Positions 17,504-27,213 of a stretch of DNA of 64,000 nucleotides are shown piece by piece. A model generated the notes under the pieces. The model worked only from the letters and a program-made list of their open reading frames with translations, did no database searches and was not told where the DNA came from. A program made the position numbers and the translations under genes. The DNA lies in the NCBI RefSeq assembly GCF_017309585.1, contig NZ_CP071321.1, forward strand, positions 1,302,001 through 1,366,000, written 5' to 3'. Source of the DNA: Nitrogeniibacter aestuarii. Its GTDB lineage: Bacteria > Pseudomonadota > Gammaproteobacteria > Burkholderiales > Rhodocyclaceae. Position 1 is the first letter of the stretch, and the number at the start of each line of letters is the position of its first letter.

Positions 17504-17827
17504 ATGAGCATTCAAGAGCAGATCAAGGAGTTCGTCTCCGCCAACCCCGTCGTGCTTTTCATGAAGGGCACGCCGCAGTTCCCCCAGTGCGGTTTCTCAG
17601 CCAAGGTTGCCCAGGTGCTGAAACTGGCAGGTGTCGAAGAGTACGCTGCGGTGAACGTGCTGGCTGATGAGGCGGTGCGTCAGGGGATCAAGGAGTACGC
17701 CAACTGGCCGACCATTCCGCAGCTTTACATCAACGGCGAGTTCGTTGGTGGCTGTGACATCATCAGCGAGATGTATGAAAGTGGTGAGTTGCAGGAGATG
17801 CTCAAGCAGGACTCCGCTGCGGGCTGA
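17504..17827 (+). CDS. grxD: Monothiol glutaredoxin (Grx4 type)
   Basis: This encodes 107 residues with the monothiol CGFS motif (PQFPQCGFSAKVAQ split; Cys ~29) and the glutathione-site residues WPTIPQLYINGEFVGGCDI. Such proteins bind a [2Fe-2S] cluster with glutathione and pass it on during Fe-S assembly. It lies 42 bases behind prmC and ahead of a terminator, so it could share the hemA transcript or have its own promoter. Confidence 0.95.
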   Translation: MSIQEQIKEFVSANPVVLFMKGTPQFPQCGFSAKVAQVLKLAGVEEYAAVNVLADEAVRQGIKEYANWPTIPQLYINGEFVGGCDIISEMYESGELQEMLKQDSAAG

Positions 17828-17854
17828 GTCATCAGGTAGGTTGCGGATCATTGA

Positions 17855-17879
17855 AAAGGGTGCCCTTGAGGCGCCCTTT
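17855..17879. terminator. Terminator between grxD and the convergent nucleotidyltransferase gene
   Basis: AAAGGGTGCC-CTTGA-GGCGCCCTTT forms a 10-bp stem with one G-T pair. The A and T ends allow action in both directions. It abuts the stop codon of the minus-strand gene at 17880. Confidence 0.8.
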
Positions 17880-18974
17880 CTAATTCTCGGCTGTCCGGAT
17901 GGGCTCTTTGTCACGCCACTGCATCCATGCTTTACGCACAAGATGCCGCAGGAGCATCGCGAGTGGCATTCTCAGACTATGGCCTCTGATGTAGATAAGT
18001 TGTCGGGCCAGCGCCTTGCCCCAACTGGGCGTCGAGTCCAGATCCGGCCCGATGGCGCGCAGATAGCGATTGACCAGACGCGCGTGTGACGATTGCCAGT
18101 TGTGCGCCTCAAGAGCGTCCAGAATCGGGGCAATCTCGGGCCGATTGAAATACTGCTGAACGAGCAATAGCGCCAATGAAGTGGGTTCCTGCAGATCATG
18201 ATGGATCGCCGCTTGCGCCAGCTTCATCCGGGCGTCATGACTGGAAAAACAGGTTTCGAGAAGGCGTGCTATATCGTGAATGTCGCGCAGGATGTTATCG
18301 ACTTCACCCTCATGCACCAGGTGGCAACAGCTGTGGATCACGAGATCTTCAGGTGACGGGATCCTGAGGCATCGGAAACCGTTCAAGCGCGACGCTTCGG
18401 AAAAGATCCGCGCTGGGTCGGGGCGATAGCGTGCCGTCAGCGGCAGGATGGTGTGGTGAACGTCGATCACCGTCCCGCGATGTACATGCATCATGGGCGG
18501 TATTTCGTGCATCCACTGCCGATAGTAGCGTTGGTCGTAGGCATCAAGTTTCAGGCTGTTCCAGCCGTGCACTCTCAATTGCATTTCGACCCGGGCAATA
18601 TGTTCGCGCGGGACGAGGATATCCACGTCGCCGAAGAGGCGGCCGTCAGCTGACGCGAAGTTGCCAAGGGCGTAGGCGGCCCCTTTGAGTAGCACCACGG
18701 GTACGTCAAGTTCGGACAACGCCTGATCAATCTTGTGCGCTTCCCAAGTCACTGACTGGCGCTGACGCCGGCTCAGCATCAGGGCGCCGACAAGATGTCT
18801 TGCCGGGCTTCCCTTCGGTATCTGATCGTGCGAGGTCAGAATCGCCCCGAGCTTGCCCAGCAGGTTTTCCTCGCGCGCAAGTGCGATCAGCTCGCGCCAT
18901 TCGGACGAGCTCAGGTCCGCTGACAGCGAGGGTGCTGTCATCAAATGGGTCAGCTTGACGATGTCGGCGCGCAT
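17880..18974 (-). CDS. Nucleotidyltransferase-family protein of the HprK-related cassette
   Basis: This encodes 364 residues. The core has the nucleotidyltransferase fold signature of the 'uncharacterised nucleotidyltransferase' (NTP_transf_5-like) family: VVLLKGAAYAL (~93-103), GRLFGDVDILV with the metal-binding GDxD (~115-118), and a third acidic site in VIDVHHTILPL. The N-terminal ~80 residues and C-terminal half are helical. It overlaps the kinase stop by one base (TGATG), so translation is coupled. In related clusters such a protein accompanies HprK-related and PqqD-related genes, and a role in modifying a peptide or protein is proposed but unproved. No transmembrane segment is seen. Confidence 0.8.
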   Translation of the reverse strand: MRADIVKLTHLMTAPSLSADLSSSEWRELIALAREENLLGKLGAILTSHDQIPKGSPARHLVGALMLSRRQRQSVTWEAHKIDQALSELDVPVVLLKGAAYALGNFASADGRLFGDVDILVPREHIARVEMQLRVHGWNSLKLDAYDQRYYRQWMHEIPPMMHVHRGTVIDVHHTILPLTARYRPDPARIFSEASRLNGFRCLRIPSPEDLVIHSCCHLVHEGEVDNILRDIHDIARLLETCFSSHDARMKLAQAAIHHDLQEPTSLALLLVQQYFNRPEIAPILDALEAHNWQSSHARLVNRYLRAIGPDLDSTPSWGKALARQLIYIRGHSLRMPLAMLLRHLVRKAWMQWRDKEPIRTAEN

Positions 18975-19840
18975 CAGTCAGCCTCAGCGACGATGCTCGC
19001 AATAGCGCGCAATCCTGCGTCTGTCGAGCCGTAGTTGATGCTGTAGCAACGTGTTTCGCTGAGCAAACTGCATAGTGTGTCGAAGCCGACGTCCCCCATT
19101 CGCTCCTGATTGAACGATTGTTGCTGAATCAGGGTGAAGGCTTCAGCCCGTGTAATCTCTTCAATGCTTGTCGTGCCGTCTTTGCTGAACTTGGGGAAAA
19201 CAATCCACTTGGCTTGAGCGCTGCTTTCTGCTTTGAGCACCGATGTTTCCGGGACAGCTGCGTGGGCAACCGTGCCTTTTCGCGTGTCGTGAAAAAGAGG
19301 GCCGAGGCGGGCCCCCGGGAAACCGGAGACCAGATCAATGGATTCGTTCTTGAGACTGATCGGGCGCGGATGGGCGATCAGGCGACGTGTTGCCGGATCA
19401 ATGATGGCAAGTTCGTCGGAGAAGAGTTGCCAGTCTTTCAGGTGGCACATCGATGCACACAGGGTGCTTTTGCCGGCGCCCGGGAATCCCGGCAGGATCA
19501 CCGCGCGTCCTTCCCGTGCGAGAACTGCAGCGTGCAGGACGAGATAGCCGAGAGATCGGCTTGCAATGGTCCAGTTCAAGCCCCATTCGAGTAACGGGGC
19601 TGCCTGGTCTGCAGGGAGTGGGAGGAAGGGCATTTGTGCATCGGCGCGAAACCTCACCTGCTTTCGCCACCATCGGCGAACCCCTCCGCCAGGAATCAAT
19701 TCCACGTCGAAGTCGACAAAGGCGGTTCCTTCGAGGCGTTCATAGGCGGAGTAAAACCGCGCCAGATGAGCGGCGACGTCCGCAAAAGGAGCGCGGACCC
19801 TGACATTGAAGGGTGGAATGCGAAGAATCGTGTCGAGCAC
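18974..19840 (-). CDS. HPr kinase-related protein A (HprK-rel-A type)
   Basis: This encodes 288 residues. A P-loop is clear: GFPGAGKST (118-126), preceded by LVLHAAVLAREGRAVILP and followed by SDELAIID (~141-148), the pattern of HPr kinase/phosphorylase relatives. The N-terminal ~80 residues replace the usual HprK regulatory domain. No PTS HPr gene lies nearby. The neighbours (PqqD-like upstream, nucleotidyltransferase downstream) match the cassette described as the 'HprK-rel-A system'. Its substrate is unknown. The start GTG at 19840 has no clear ribosome site, and translation may be coupled to the gene 23 bases upstream. Confidence 0.82.
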   Translation of the reverse strand: MLDTILRIPPFNVRVRAPFADVAAHLARFYSAYERLEGTAFVDFDVELIPGGGVRRWWRKQVRFRADAQMPFLPLPADQAAPLLEWGLNWTIASRSLGYLVLHAAVLAREGRAVILPGFPGAGKSTLCASMCHLKDWQLFSDELAIIDPATRRLIAHPRPISLKNESIDLVSGFPGARLGPLFHDTRKGTVAHAAVPETSVLKAESSAQAKWIVFPKFSKDGTTSIEEITRAEAFTLIQQQSFNQERMGDVGFDTLCSLLSETRCYSINYGSTDAGLRAIASIVAEAD

Positions 19841-19863
19841 TGTGTGGCGCGCTTAAGGAGGCG

Positions 19864-20136
19864 TCATTCGCTGGTGACTCGGAATATATCAAGCGTGACC
19901 AGCTGCTTCAAAGCCGCGTCGAATTCCTCGGGTGTCAATTCTTGAGTCACACCATGCAGCGACTCGGTGTTGATCGGTCCCCCGGCATCGAGCAGATGTT
20001 CGACCCAAAGCCGGGTCGTGCCGGGAATGACCCAATAGTCGCCGGAGTGCCTGTCAAAAAGAACAGATGGCTCTTCCGGGTGCCACTCAGGTGAAAGCGC
20101 CAGCGAGCGCCCCGGGTGAATGCACGTAAGGCTCAC
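19864..20136 (-). CDS. PqqD-like peptide-binding protein of the HprK-related cassette
   Basis: This encodes 90 residues with the layout of PqqD-family proteins: an N-terminal strand region with SVLFDRHSGDYWVIPGTTRLWVEHL split around ~24-48, then helices with TPEEFDAALKQLVTLDIF. PqqD domains bind leader peptides and deliver them to modifying enzymes. The second gene of the run, it lies 55 bases after the Tat-exported protein and 23 before the kinase. It starts with GTG. The small size leaves some doubt, but family match and context agree. Confidence 0.75.
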   Translation of the reverse strand: MSLTCIHPGRSLALSPEWHPEEPSVLFDRHSGDYWVIPGTTRLWVEHLLDAGGPINTESLHGVTQELTPEEFDAALKQLVTLDIFRVTSE

Positions 20137-20191
20137 GTCGGGCGACTGAGATCACGGATTCGACGCGGACCAGGAGCGCTGGCTGATGAGT

Positions 20192-20983
20192 TTACTTGGA
20201 CGTGCACCATTCGATGTTGAGGTCGGCGTTGATGTCATACATGCCGCTAATGTACGACACGAACGAGGAGGGGGTGAATGCTCGCTCACCGCATGCCTCT
20301 TCCGAGATGGCATCTGGGCACCAGTTCTGGTTGTTCAGGAGCGCCATGCCGGCATCAATCACCTGGGCGGTGGTCAGGGCGTAATCTTCGAACGCCAGCG
20401 AGTTGAGGTAGGCCGCACACAGATGCCACAGCAGATCACCTTCGTTGATGCCGGCGTTCTTCGGGAAAGCCAGAATGCCCCAGAGACCCCACTCTTCAGG
20501 GTTGATGGTGAAGGGGCCACCGGAGCCGCATTCGACGCTGCCTTGCGCCGTACCGGAATAGCTGGCCAGATGGTTGCTCGCAGCAGCTCCCCAGACTTCG
20601 AATGCCGTGGTTCCTTGGGCGCAGATGTTCGCTGGCGTCATGCCACCCAGGCCGGTCGGACAGAGTTTGACGTTGCGCAGTGTCGGCGGCGTGGCACCAA
20701 TCCAGGCATTGAAATGCTGAGGGTTGCGCCAGAAGCCCGGAGAGCGGCCACCAGAGCACGGCGGGGGGGCGCCTCGCTCAGGACTGGTGTTGCCACTGAC
20801 CATGGCCGAAGGGCTTTGGCAGATGTTTGTCCCCAGTGCCGTTTTGGCGCTCACCGCCATCATGACACCAACGCCGCCAGCGGCGCCGCGAACGAGGCGT
20901 CGACGCGAAATGCGGACAGACTCACTGGTGCCGGTGTTGGGCATTTGGATGTCTTGGTCTTTGCTGGGCATATTTGTCTTCAT
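20192..20983 (-). CDS. Tat-exported, cysteine-rich protein with SPGFW motif; candidate substrate of the cassette
   Basis: This encodes 263 residues. The N terminus has a polar ~25-residue stretch, then the twin-arginine signal SRRRLVRGAAGGVGVMMAVS (26-45). The mature part has nine cysteines (55, 76, 108, 121, 152, 189, 222, 231, 260) and the motif CSGGRSPGFWRN (76-87), known from diverse secreted proteins. No enzyme fold is recognised. It is first in the minus-strand run that continues with the PqqD-like, HprK-related and nucleotidyltransferase genes, so it may be what they modify before Tat export of the folded product. That link is inferred from position alone. Confidence 0.7.
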   Translation of the reverse strand: MKTNMPSKDQDIQMPNTGTSESVRISRRRLVRGAAGGVGVMMAVSAKTALGTNICQSPSAMVSGNTSPERGAPPPCSGGRSPGFWRNPQHFNAWIGATPPTLRNVKLCPTGLGGMTPANICAQGTTAFEVWGAAASNHLASYSGTAQGSVECGSGGPFTINPEEWGLWGILAFPKNAGINEGDLLWHLCAAYLNSLAFEDYALTTAQVIDAGMALLNNQNWCPDAISEEACGERAFTPSSFVSYISGMYDINADLNIEWCTSK

Positions 20984-21226
20984 AACAATCTCGATCGCGT
21001 TTGGACGCTGGATTTAGCTCGGTTGACTCGAGTAAAAGCAAAAAGCAGGCCAAAACATTTTTCTGTGTATGTCCATGAATCTAAACATAAAAGTATTTAT
21101 GCCATACACGTACTTGGCGGCTCTGTAAGAAAAATCGACAAGCCGATACACGGCATATCCTAGCAAAATGAGGGGCGGGATTCTGTCGATACCTCGCCGC
21201 AACGTGACGAAAATCGCGATCCCGTC
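20984..21226. other. AT-rich intergenic region upstream of the Tat-exported protein
   Basis: This stretch has lower GC than anything near it and presumably carries the promoter of the minus-strand cassette. On the minus strand TGGCATAAATACTTTT resembles a -24 element but lacks the matching -12 GC. A 62-codon TTG-started frame (21014-21202) has a hydrophobic run but no ribosome site, and I do not call it. Confidence 0.4.
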
Positions 21227-22117
21227 TCAAGTCCAGGCATTGAGCCATTCAAGATGGCGAAGTGTTTCACGCTTGTATGCGGCGCCGAAGAGGACAAGGT
21301 GGTTCAGAAGGTGAAAGCAGCGATAAAGGCGCTCGCGCATGGCGTGATCTTCACGCGCCGGCATTGCAGCGCGATAGGCAAGAAAGAAGCTGTTTGGAAA
21401 GCCCCCGAACAGTGAAGCCATCGCCAGATCCGCGTCGGGGTCACCGAAGCTGGTCGCCGGGTCGAAAAGGACTGGCGTTCCGTCCGCCGTCATGCCGGCA
21501 TTGCCGTGCCACAGGTCTCCGTGAGTCAATGCAGGCTGGAGGGGGTTGTTGGCAAAGAGTGCTGGCAGGCGGTTCAGCAGCTTCTCTCCCGGGATTTTCA
21601 GCTCTGTATGGCCCTGGTCAATTGCAGTCGCCAGAAGGGGGGCGAAGCGGGTTGTCGCGAGGAAGCGGCTCCATTGCGTTGTCCAGGTGTTGTTCAGTGG
21701 TGTGCGGCCAAGGTAGTGATCTCGCCGCCAGCCAAACTCGGGATTCGTGATGGTATGCAATTGGGCCAGCGCTTCGCCGAATCGTTTGCCTTCCGCGTCC
21801 GTGCCCACCGGGCGCAGGTCAAGATGCTCGAGGATGAGGCACGCGTGATCTGCGTTTCCGCGGACCGCGATGACTTCCGGAATCTTGAAGCAGCCAGGCG
21901 CCCGGAGCCCATCGAGTCCATCGCACTCGGCTTCGAACATGTCGAGTGCGACGGCGTCACCGGTTTTGACGAAGTATCTTGAGCCATCGCTAGCAAGAAC
22001 GCTGAAGCTGTCGTGGACGCTGCCGCCGCTCACGGATTCGACGCGAGCAATCGAAAACGCGGGGGCGCAGGTCTGCCGAATCGTATCGGCGATGAAGTCC
22101 AGCCGCGCTGTGTTCAT
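21227..22117 (-). CDS. Fructosamine kinase / ketosamine-3-kinase family protein
   Basis: This encodes 296 residues with an aminoglycoside-phosphotransferase fold. Visible are a glycine-rich loop region (SVSGGSVHDSFSVLASDGSRYFVK, split; ~23-46), the catalytic LTHGDLWHGNAGM (~193-205) and the metal site LFDPATSFGDPDADLAM. Family members phosphorylate sugars attached to protein lysines, which triggers deglycation. The start ATG at 22117 comes 2 bases after the stop of the Ser/Thr kinase; an upstream extension to 22459 would only reread that gene in another frame. It is third in argH-kinase-this gene. Confidence 0.88.
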   Translation of the reverse strand: MNTARLDFIADTIRQTCAPAFSIARVESVSGGSVHDSFSVLASDGSRYFVKTGDAVALDMFEAECDGLDGLRAPGCFKIPEVIAVRGNADHACLILEHLDLRPVGTDAEGKRFGEALAQLHTITNPEFGWRRDHYLGRTPLNNTWTTQWSRFLATTRFAPLLATAIDQGHTELKIPGEKLLNRLPALFANNPLQPALTHGDLWHGNAGMTADGTPVLFDPATSFGDPDADLAMASLFGGFPNSFFLAYRAAMPAREDHAMRERLYRCFHLLNHLVLFGAAYKRETLRHLEWLNAWT

Positions 22118-22119
22118 TG

Positions 22120-23400
<1,281 letters not shown>

Positions 23401-23404
23401 GGCG

Positions 23405-24808
23405 TCAGCCCAGTCGCGCTCGTGCGCGCTCGACTGCGGCGCGCACCTGATTGGGGGCGGTGCCGCCGATGTGATTGCGGCTGTCCAGTGCGCCTTCGAC
23501 GGTGAGCACCTGATAGACGTCCTCTTCGATCAGGTCGGAAAAGGCCTTGAGGTCGGGCAGCGGCAGGTCGGGCAAATCACAGCCGCGCGTCTCGGCGGCA
23601 CGCACGGCGCGCGCAACCACTTCATGGGCGTCGCGGAACGGCAGGCCTTTCTTGACCAGATAGTCGGCCAGATCAGTTGCCGTGGCAAAGCCCTGCGAGA
23701 GGGCGTCACGCATGGCGTCGGCCTTGACCCGGATGCCGGGAATCATGTCGGTATAGATGCGTAGCGTGTCGATCACCGTATCGGCGGTGTCGAACAGCGG
23801 CTCCTTGTCTTCCTGATTGTCCTTGTTGTAGGCGAGCGGCTGGCCTTTCATGAGGGTGAGCAGGGTGATCAGGCTGCCGTTGACCCGGCCGGTCTTGCCA
23901 CGCACCAGCTCGGGGACGTCCGGATTTTTCTTCTGCGGCATGATCGAGCTGCCGGTGCAGAAACGGTCGGCCAGATCAATGAAGCCCACGCGCGGGCTCA
24001 TCCACAGGATCAGCTCTTCGGACAGGCGCGAGAGGTGCACCATCAGCAGTGACGAGGCGGCGCAGAATTCGATGGCGAAATCACGGTCGGAGACCGCGTC
24101 GAGCGAGTTTTCGCAGACGTCGTCAAATTCCAGCTCACGTGCGACGAACTCCCGGTCGATCGGGTAGGAGGTGCCCGCCAGCGCTGCTGCACCCAGCGGC
24201 AGCCGGTTGATGCGCTTGCGGCAATCGGCGAAACGCTCGGCGTCGCGGCGTGCCATTTCGCAGTAGGCCATCAGGTGGTGCCCGAAGGTCACCGGCTGGG
24301 CCACCTGAAGGTGGGTGAAGCCGGGCAGGGGCGTGGCGGCATTGGCTTCGGCCAGATCGAGCAGTGCCAGCTGGAAGTCACGCAGCAGGACAATGATCTG
24401 GTCGGTGGCGTCGCGCAACCAAAGGCGGATGTCGGTGGCGACCTGGTCGTTGCGGCTACGCCCGGTGTGCAGGCGTTTGCCGGCATCGCCGATGAGCGCA
24501 GTGAGGCGCTTCTCGATGTTCAGGTGAACGTCTTCATCCTGCAGCGACCACTGGAATTGGCCGTTGGCGATCTCTTCCTGAATGGTGTCCAGACCGCGTT
24601 CGATATCGGCCTGATCCTGATCGCTGATGATGCCCTGGCGGGCCAGCATTTTGGCGTGAGCGCGCGAGCCCCGAATGTCCTGCGTGGCCATGCGCTGGTC
24701 GAAGAACACGGAGGCGGTGTATCGCATCACAAGGTCGGAGACGGGCTCGGAGAAGCGTCCGGACCATGCCTTGCTGTTGTCATCCCGGTTGTTTTGTTGA
24801 TCTGCCAT
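23405..24808 (-). CDS. argH: Argininosuccinate lyase
   Basis: This 467-residue enzyme cleaves argininosuccinate to arginine and fumarate, the last step of arginine synthesis. Signatures: SGRFSEPVSDLVMRYTAS, GRSRNDQVATDIRLW (~114), GFTHLQVAQPVTFGHH (~158) and the superfamily loop GSSIMPQKKNPDVPE (~280). It begins MADQQNNRDDNSKAW, 51 bases from the divergent algZ start. The argH/algZ/algR/hemC neighbourhood is also known from Pseudomonas. Confidence 0.97.
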   Translation of the reverse strand: MADQQNNRDDNSKAWSGRFSEPVSDLVMRYTASVFFDQRMATQDIRGSRAHAKMLARQGIISDQDQADIERGLDTIQEEIANGQFQWSLQDEDVHLNIEKRLTALIGDAGKRLHTGRSRNDQVATDIRLWLRDATDQIIVLLRDFQLALLDLAEANAATPLPGFTHLQVAQPVTFGHHLMAYCEMARRDAERFADCRKRINRLPLGAAALAGTSYPIDREFVARELEFDDVCENSLDAVSDRDFAIEFCAASSLLMVHLSRLSEELILWMSPRVGFIDLADRFCTGSSIMPQKKNPDVPELVRGKTGRVNGSLITLLTLMKGQPLAYNKDNQEDKEPLFDTADTVIDTLRIYTDMIPGIRVKADAMRDALSQGFATATDLADYLVKKGLPFRDAHEVVARAVRAAETRGCDLPDLPLPDLKAFSDLIEEDVYQVLTVEGALDSRNHIGGTAPNQVRAAVERARARLG

Positions 24809-24859
24809 AATGCGGAAAAAATTTTGCCAGGTTGGAGGATCGGGGCGGACGAGCGTTCA

Positions 24860-25942
24860 ATGCCTGCCGACATGCCGGCCGCCGAATGGAGACGTTGCGC
24901 CCGCCAACGGGCGTCATCACGAAAGAGGCAAAGTATAAGTCAAAAGCCACGCGCACTCGCCACCCCGGGCGCACTGCCCGACTTCCGCAATATGGGGGTC
25001 ATGCTCCGGGTGGTTCTGCTGGTCAATGTCCTGGTGGCGCTGACCGTGCCCATGCGTGTCGATCTCCCTGCTGGCTGGTTCGACGCGTGGCTTGCCCTCA
25101 TTGGCGTCGTTGAACTGCCGCTGTTTCTGGTGCTCATCTTTGCGTACGTGATCAACCCCGTCCTGGCTGGTCTGCGCCCACGCACCTTCTGGTTCAGCGT
25201 GGTCGCGTTGGTCCAGGCAGTGGCTGTGCTGAGCCACCCCCTGCTGGGCGCACAGGCGGGTATCGACACCTGGCGCTGGCATGCCTGGGCACTGGCTGCC
25301 ACCGTGATCAGTCTCGCGTATTTCGATCATCGCGGTCGTCTGCATTCGCCAGCACTTACCGAGGCTCGCCTGCATGCACTGACGGCGCGCATTCGACCGC
25401 ACTTCCTGTTCAACAGCCTCAATGCCGTCCTTGGTGTGATTCGGGAAGATCCACGGCGGGCAGAGCGCGCGCTCGAAGAGATCGCGGACATGTTTCGCGT
25501 GCTCATGAAAGAGCAGAAAGAGCTGGTGCCGCTCGATGACGAACTCGATCTGTGCATGCGCTACCTCGATGTGGAGCGTTTGCGTCTCGGAGATCGGCTC
25601 AATGTGGTCTGGGACCTCGAGAACAAACCGATCGCGGCGCTCGTTCCGCCGCTGTTGCTTCAACCTTTGCTCGAAAATGCCGTCTACCATGGAATTGAAC
25701 CGTCATCGGCGCCGGGTGACATGGATGTCAGGGTTGCCAGGAGAGGGAATGAAGTCTTGCTGGAAGTCAGTAATCCGATCGTCGAGACGCCCCGCCAGCA
25801 GCAAGGCAACCGCATGGCGCAGGAGAACATCCGCGAGCGCCTTGCCCTGTTCTTCGATCTGGAGGCTGACATGACCATCACGCGCCGCAGCGGACGTTAT
25901 TCGGTTCGAATCCGATTTCCCTACCGGAGGATCAAGTCATGA
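24860..25942 (+). CDS. algZ: LytS/YehU-family sensor kinase, AlgZ/FimS-like
   Basis: This encodes 360 residues. Four to five hydrophobic segments occupy ~48-160 (MLRVVLLVNVLVALTVP, LPLFLVLIFAYVI, FWFSVVALVQAVAVL, AWALAATVISLAY). Then comes the His_kinase domain with the unusual phospho-site ARIRPHFLFNSLNAVLGVIRE (~178) and an ATPase part with LLLQPLLENAVYHGI. It pairs with AlgR, overlapping by 4 bases (ATGA). AlgZ controls AlgR in alginate and type IV pilus regulation in pseudomonads; targets here are unknown. The start at 24860 is the first ATG after the argH divergence; ATG 24871 is an alternative. Confidence 0.88.
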   Translation: MPADMPAAEWRRCARQRASSRKRQSISQKPRALATPGALPDFRNMGVMLRVVLLVNVLVALTVPMRVDLPAGWFDAWLALIGVVELPLFLVLIFAYVINPVLAGLRPRTFWFSVVALVQAVAVLSHPLLGAQAGIDTWRWHAWALAATVISLAYFDHRGRLHSPALTEARLHALTARIRPHFLFNSLNAVLGVIREDPRRAERALEEIADMFRVLMKEQKELVPLDDELDLCMRYLDVERLRLGDRLNVVWDLENKPIAALVPPLLLQPLLENAVYHGIEPSSAPGDMDVRVARRGNEVLLEVSNPIVETPRQQQGNRMAQENIRERLALFFDLEADMTITRRSGRYSVRIRFPYRRIKS

Positions 25943-26682
25943 CGCAGTCGGAGCTTCGGGTTCTGGTGGTCGACGACGAGGCGCCGGCGCGTGCGCGGCT
26001 CAGGGATCTGCTCGGCGACATTCGCGAGGAGCAGCCCAACCGGATCGCGGGCTTCGCCGCCAATGGCGAAGAGGCGTTGCGACTGGTCGAATCCGAGAAG
26101 CCCGATGTGGTGCTGGCGGACATACGCATGCCGGGCATGGATGGCGTCGCGCTTGCCGAGCACTTGCACGCGGTGCATCCGGGGGTTGTCGTCATTTTCA
26201 CGACGGCCTATGAAGAGTACGCCGTTCAGGCCTTCGATCTGGCGGTGGCCGACTATCTGGTGAAGCCGGTACGGGCGAGTCGCCTGGTCGATGCACTCGA
26301 AAAGGCCCGCAAACTGTGCGGACAGCACGGTGAGTCCGATTCCGAAGAAAAGCCGCTGAGCGTCACGGAGCGTGGCCGAATTCTCCTGGTGCCCATCGAC
26401 ACCATCCTCTATCTGAGAGCCGAGCAGAAGTACGTCACGGCCAGAACCCACGAGCGCGAGTACCTGCTGGACGATTCACTTGTGCATCTCGAGCAGGCGT
26501 ATCCGGATCGTTTCTTGCGCATTCACCGCAACTGTCTGGTCGCCAAGGCGGCCATTGCAGGGGTGGAGCGCGAGCACTCGGAAGGCGAGGGGCGCTGGCT
26601 GATCGTGCTCAAGGAGTTTGAAGAGCCATTGCCGATCAGTCGTCGGCAGTGGCCTTCGGTGAAGGAAGCGCTCGGTCTTTAA
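25939..26682 (+). CDS. algR: LytTR-type response regulator, AlgR-like
   Basis: This encodes 247 residues. The receiver domain (~1-125) has VLVVDDEAPARARLRDLL, phospho-Asp in VVLADIRMPGMDG (~58) and the Lys in ADYLVKPVRASRLVDAL. The C-terminal LytTR DNA-binding domain (~145-245) shows ILLVPIDTILYLRAEQKYVTA split, LDDSLVHLEQ and FLRIHRNCLVAKAAI. It overlaps algZ by 4 bases. Family members activate surface-polysaccharide, pilus and virulence genes. Confidence 0.92.
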   Translation: MTQSELRVLVVDDEAPARARLRDLLGDIREEQPNRIAGFAANGEEALRLVESEKPDVVLADIRMPGMDGVALAEHLHAVHPGVVVIFTTAYEEYAVQAFDLAVADYLVKPVRASRLVDALEKARKLCGQHGESDSEEKPLSVTERGRILLVPIDTILYLRAEQKYVTARTHEREYLLDDSLVHLEQAYPDRFLRIHRNCLVAKAAIAGVEREHSEGEGRWLIVLKEFEEPLPISRRQWPSVKEALGL

Positions 26683-26703
26683 CGACCTCGCACGACCGGC
26701 GGC

Positions 26704-27102
26704 TCAAAGGCCGGGAATGACCTGCATGCCGTCCGACTGACGGCGGCCGCGTCGATGGCGGCGTTCATCGCCACCATGCACCGTAAAACCATGAGACTGG
26801 GCGCTGTACGGATTGCGTCGATCGCCCCTGCGCCGATCCGCGTGATGCATGAACGTGCAATTGCATCTCGATGCATCACAACTGACCAGGGGAAGAAGGG
26901 GGGCCTCCGCAGACAGGAAGCGGACGCCCTTGAGTGTTTTTGCGGTCTGGCAGGCGCCCGCGCCGAGGGTGATGGAGACACAGTGAAAAGGGGACGGTTG
27001 AGGGCCCGACTCATTTTCCGTGTTCGAGCGTTTACGATTCTTGACCAGCCAGAAGACGAGCACGACCGCCAGTGCAAGCAAGATCCACGTAGTAACCGAC
27101 AT
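26704..27102 (-). CDS. Small single-pass membrane protein with Cys/His and RRGDRR motifs, unknown function
   Basis: This encodes 132 residues from the ATG at 27102 (GGGAG 5 bases upstream; ATG 27114 is also possible). One N-terminal TM (MSVTTWILLALAVVLVFWLV), then a cytoplasmic tail. The tail has VSCDASRCNCTFMHHADRRRGDRRNPY, i.e. three cysteines and two histidines close together, which could hold a metal, and an RRGDRR run followed by an Arg/Gly-rich end. It converges on algR and is on the same strand as ppc but 111 bases after it. I do not recognise a family with a known role. Confidence 0.6.
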   Translation of the reverse strand: MSVTTWILLALAVVLVFWLVKNRKRSNTENESGPQPSPFHCVSITLGAGACQTAKTLKGVRFLSAEAPLLPLVSCDASRCNCTFMHHADRRRGDRRNPYSAQSHGFTVHGGDERRHRRGRRQSDGMQVIPGL

Positions 27103-27213
27103 GACAACTCCCATACGTTCTTCCCTGCAAGTATGGGAGTTGCATGACGGCAGATGTTTCACCCGGAAACAGACGGCATGCTGTTTTGTATCCGGGTGTA
27201 TCCATTTCGGCTG

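Noticed and set aside
21060..21110. Sigma54-like -24/-12 element upstream of the Tat-exported protein
   Set aside because: TGGCAT is present on the minus strand but the GC of the -12 element is missing at the required spacing.
21014..21202. 62-codon TTG-started frame with a hydrophobic stretch
   Set aside because: In an AT-rich intergenic region, with no ribosome site and no recognisable family.
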